24,805 nucleotides of DNA, from contig JAJZVS010000006.1 of the NCBI GenBank assembly GCA_021845555.1, positions 1-24,805 on the forward strand, in the 5' to 3' direction. A program made the translations under genes and the position numbers. Shown here one piece after another: positions 22,663 to 24,805 of this stretch (its first letter is position 1; each line of letters opens with the position of its first letter). The notes under the pieces were generated by a model. That model did not search any database. It was not told the DNA's origin and saw only the letters and a list, made by a program, of their open reading frames with translations. The stretch is from Pseudomonadota bacterium (lineage in GTDB: Bacteria > Pseudomonadota > Alphaproteobacteria > Acetobacterales > Acetobacteraceae).

Positions 22663-24314
22663 CCGCGCAGTTGGTTGAACGGATAGTAGGCCGGGAACTC
22701 ACCCACCGCGGTCATATCGACCTCGGTGAGGCTCGGGCCGCGATGCTCCAGCGCGCGGGCGATGGTGGGGCCGAACGCGTCCGCCTGCGTCACCTTGAAG
22801 AACGGCATCCCCGCGAGCGCGGCCAGCCCGGCGAGATCGGGGCCTTGCAGATCGGCGAAGAAGCGCCGGCCCTGGGCGGTGGCGTCCTGGATGCGCTTGA
22901 TCACGCCGTAGCCGCGATCGTTCATCACCACCACCGCGAGATCGAGCTTCTCCTGCACCGCCGTCCAGAGCTCGCCCAGGTTCAGGAAGAACCCGCCGTC
23001 CCCGGTCATCACCACGGTGCGTCGCCCGCCCGCCGCCACCGCCGCGCCGATGCCGAGCGACAGGCCCTGGCCGATGCCCGCCCCCACCGGATAGACGTTC
23101 TGGCGCGGGTCGTGCAGCGGGAACACCCGGTTGCCCCAGGTGGTGTTGTTCTGCGTCACGTCGCGCGCGAAGATTGCGTCCTTCGGCAGGACCTTCGCAA
23201 GCTGGTCGGCGAAGCCGCCGTAGGCGCCGAGGCTGTCCAGGAAGGCCGCGCGGGCGCGGGCCTTGATCGCCGCGAATTCGGGCTGGAACGCCGGATCGGG
23301 GCGGAAACGCCCGTCCAGCCGCGCCAGCAGCCCTTCCAGCGCGAGTGCCGCGTCGCCGCAGACGAAATAACGGTTCGGATAGGTGCGGCCGTTCGCCAGC
23401 GGATCGGCATCGATCTGGATCAGGTTCTCCGGCAGCTTGAGGGCGAAGTCCCCGGTCTCGTGCCCGCGCAGCCGGGCGCCGACGACCAGCAGCAGATCGA
23501 CGCCGCGATAGAACTCCGCCACATCCGGCATGCCGTTGCCGTGCAGCCCGCCGAGCGAGCGCGGATCGTCCTCCGGCACGATGCCGCGCCCCTGCAGGCT
23601 GTTGGCCATGACGAAGCCGCGATCCAGCAGCTTGCGCACCGGCGCGCCCGCGCCGCGCGCGCCGGCGCCGACCCAGAGCATCGGCCGGCGCGCCTGCGCG
23701 ACCCGCACGGCGAGTTCGTCGAGTTCGGCGGCCGCCGGCGCGTGCGGCGCGGGCAGCGGCAGGGTGAAGCCGTCGAGCATCGCCGGGCGCGGGATCGCCA
23801 CCCGTTGCAGGTCGATCGGCACCTCGACGCTGACCGGCCCCATCGGCGGGGTGAGCGCCTCGGTCACCGCGCGCGTCAGCACGCCGAGCGCCTGGGACGC
23901 CGAGCGGATGCGGTAGGCCGCCTTGCTCACCGAGGCCATCATGCCGAGCTGGTCGTAGGCGTCGTGCACCGTGCCGAGCGCGCGATCGGCGAACTTCGTT
24001 GCCGTCTGGCCCGTCAGGTGCAGCACCGGGGAGGAGGCAAAGCGCGCCTCGATCAGCCCGCCCACCGCGTTGGCCGCGCCCGGCCCGGTGGAGGAGAAGA
24101 TCACGCCGAGACCGCCGGCGGCGCGCGCATAGCCGTCGGCCATGTGCGCGCCGCCCAGTTCGCCGCGCGCCATCACGAAGCGGATGGCATTGCGCCGGCC
24201 GATCGCATCCAGCATCGGGATGTTGTGCACCGAGGCGATGCCGAACGCGGTGGTGACGCCGATCGCGCCCAGGAATTCGGCGACCAGGTCGCCTACGGTG
24301 TACTCGCCGGCCAT
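22659..24314 (-). CDS. TPP-dependent enzyme, acetolactate-synthase-like
   Basis: 551 residues, cytoplasmic, with the three domains of the acetolactate synthase, benzoylformate decarboxylase and glyoxylate carboligase group. Glu52 in MARGELGGAHMADGYARA is the glutamate that activates the TPP aminopyrimidine ring. STGPGAANAVGGL follows. The middle domain has PMLWVGAGARGAG and a nucleotide-like loop. The TPP/metal motif is GDG at 438-440 to Asn465-Asp466 (the usual GDG-x25-NN region). The C-terminal part has NDRGYGVIKRIQ. The exact reaction is not clear; I see no ilvH-like small subunit nearby, so a catabolic or decarboxylase role is at least as likely as branched-chain synthesis. A GGGAAGGAAA ribosome site lies some 10 bases upstream. 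It overlaps the nupC-like gene. Confidence 0.85.
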   Translation of the reverse strand: MAGEYTVGDLVAEFLGAIGVTTAFGIASVHNIPMLDAIGRRNAIRFVMARGELGGAHMADGYARAAGGLGVIFSSTGPGAANAVGGLIEARFASSPVLHLTGQTATKFADRALGTVHDAYDQLGMMASVSKAAYRIRSASQALGVLTRAVTEALTPPMGPVSVEVPIDLQRVAIPRPAMLDGFTLPLPAPHAPAAAELDELAVRVAQARRPMLWVGAGARGAGAPVRKLLDRGFVMANSLQGRGIVPEDDPRSLGGLHGNGMPDVAEFYRGVDLLLVVGARLRGHETGDFALKLPENLIQIDADPLANGRTYPNRYFVCGDAALALEGLLARLDGRFRPDPAFQPEFAAIKARARAAFLDSLGAYGGFADQLAKVLPKDAIFARDVTQNNTTWGNRVFPLHDPRQNVYPVGAGIGQGLSLGIGAAVAAGGRRTVVMTGDGGFFLNLGELWTAVQEKLDLAVVVMNDRGYGVIKRIQDATAQGRRFFADLQGPDLAGLAALAGMPFFKVTQADAFGPTIARALEHRGPSLTEVDMTAVGEFPAYYPFNQLRG

Positions 24315-24369
24315 GCTGCGGTTTCCTTCCCGTTATCGGCTCAAGGTGGCGACGGTAGGGGGGCAGGTG

Positions 24370-24386
24370 GCCGGGTCAAGCCCGGC
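24370..24386. repeat. GCCGGGTCAAGCCCGGC palindrome
   Basis: A perfect 6-bp stem (GCCGGG with CCCGGC) and a TCAAG loop. From memory this GGGTCAAGCCCGG core is a very common intergenic repeat in Alphaproteobacteria, which supports the taxonomic placement. It lies 56 bases upstream of the TPP-enzyme start and could affect its leader RNA. Confidence 0.65.
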
Positions 24387-24675
24387 GATCAGGAGGGGGG
24401 CGTGCCGTGGCGTGGCGCCCTTGTAAGTCTCCCGTGCCGTCCTGCGGTAAGCTCACCCAGCGCGGGATGCGCACCGCCCTGTGCCGCGTAGCGGGAGGTG
24501 AAGAGGAGCGGGTTCCACCCGATTGCCCGGCCCGAGCGAAGCGTACGGCGGCTCGCCGTGTTAGGTAAGGTTTCCGTGATTCGCCCGCATCCAGCACCTG
24601 GCCCGGTGGATTCTTGCCCGCGCCACCGTCCCGCCCGGTCCGCGGCAGAACGCTCTCCGCACCCCGGCCTCCGAT

Positions 24676-24705
24676 CCGGCAACCCCCGACGCCGGCAACC
24701 CCCGA
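24676..24705. repeat. 14-base direct repeat, 16-base period
   Basis: CCGGCAACCCCCGA occurs at 24676-24689 and again at 24692-24705, separated by two bases. There is no coding sequence across it. Confidence 0.85.
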
Positions 24706-24725
24706 TGCGGGCGCCCGCCGTCGCC

Positions 24726-24764
24726 GGGTCCGCCCCCTGGGTCCGCCCCCGGGGTCCGCCGCGA
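24726..24764. repeat. three 13-base tandem repeats
   Basis: The units are GGGTCCGCCCCCT, GGGTCCGCCCCCG and GGGTCCGCCGCGA, at 24726, 24739 and 24752. The third copy is diverged in its last bases. It is a small variable-number repeat in what appears to be noncoding DNA. Confidence 0.85.
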
Positions 24765-24805
24765 AACCGCCCCGCAAGCCACGCTTTCGCCGCAACGAGG
24801 ACCTG

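Larger units (their letters stand above)
24315..24805. other. 491-base end region with no supported gene
   Basis: No open frame here looks like a protein: the minus-strand frames are Arg/Gly/Pro-rich without recognisable motifs or good starts. The first part is the leader of the TPP-enzyme gene. It contains a palindrome (24370-24386), a direct repeat of 14 bases (24676-24705) and a 13-base repeat in three copies (24726-24764). Between 24420 and 24620 the sequence is less GC-rich than elsewhere and I could not assign it; a decayed mobile element or gene remnant is possible. Confidence 0.5.

Noticed and set aside
24420..24620. A group II intron or insertion-sequence remnant
   Set aside because: A GAGCCG...TACG stretch loosely recalls intron domain V, but I could not form the expected hairpin and there is no reverse transcriptase or transposase fragment.
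24376..24795. Minus-strand open frames of 73 to 139 codons at the right end
   Set aside because: Three different frames are open at once, the translations are low-complexity, starts lack ribosome sites, and they cross the tandem repeats. I could not recognise any family.
1..24805. CRISPR arrays, tRNA or rRNA genes, phage or plasmid origin features
   Set aside because: I saw no regularly spaced repeats of CRISPR size, no cloverleaf with a conserved T-loop sequence, no rRNA sequence, and no integrase, transposase or replication-initiation gene by eye.

Overview
This is a gene-dense, very GC-rich window of about 24.8 kb. It looks like the chromosome of an alphaproteobacterium, most likely an Acetobacteraceae/Rhodospirillales member. 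That placement is an inference from the GC-rich codon use, the style of the FabI and LOG-family proteins, the short glycosyltransferase N-terminal modules, and two palindromic repeat types that I recall from alphaproteobacterial genomes. I see no rRNA, tRNA, CRISPR array, transposase or phage gene. About 18 complete genes and one 3' gene fragment are supported.

Left end (1-2179): the last codons of one Lin0512-family gene, a complete second Lin0512-family gene, an MFS transporter, and a convergent small secreted helical protein. Next is a minus-strand run (2291-10030). In transcription order it holds a DinG/XPD-type iron-sulfur helicase, a SAM methyltransferase, and a very large glycosyltransferase with three glycosyltransferase-like regions. 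The methyltransferase and glycosyltransferase share the same short N-terminal module and probably act on the same surface glycan. The glycosyltransferase gene carries a roughly 210-bp palindromic repeat element inserted in frame in an interdomain linker. It also carries an exact 30-bp tandem duplication and a 12-bp tandem duplication.

Middle (10313-15986): two overlapping c-type cytochrome genes that resemble the thiosulfate dehydrogenase pair TsdB-TsdA. They are followed by a convergent SAM methyltransferase and a divergent FabI-type enoyl-ACP reductase. After these comes a translationally coupled pair, a LOG-family protein and a beta-CASP metallo-beta-lactamase-fold ribonuclease. Then come a pyridoxal kinase (PdxY) and a secreted DUF3108 protein on the minus strand, and a ferredoxin-reductase-type flavoprotein on the plus strand.

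Right end (19231-24805): the most interesting unit is a GGDEF-EAL protein whose stop codon overlaps the start of a single-domain BLUF photoreceptor. Its EAL active site is intact but its GGDEF motif is degenerate. This predicts blue-light control of cyclic di-GMP breakdown by two coupled proteins, comparable to the PapB/PapA pair of Rhodopseudomonas palustris and to the fused protein BlrP1. Convergent to it is another coupled pair, an acetolactate-synthase-like TPP enzyme and a NupC-type concentrative nucleoside transporter. The last 490 bases hold no convincing gene, but contain a palindrome and two sets of short tandem repeats.

Four 4-base ATGA stop/start overlaps occur: cytochrome pair, LOG/beta-CASP, EAL/BLUF, and TPP enzyme/NupC. 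They are the strongest sequence evidence for which genes are made together.
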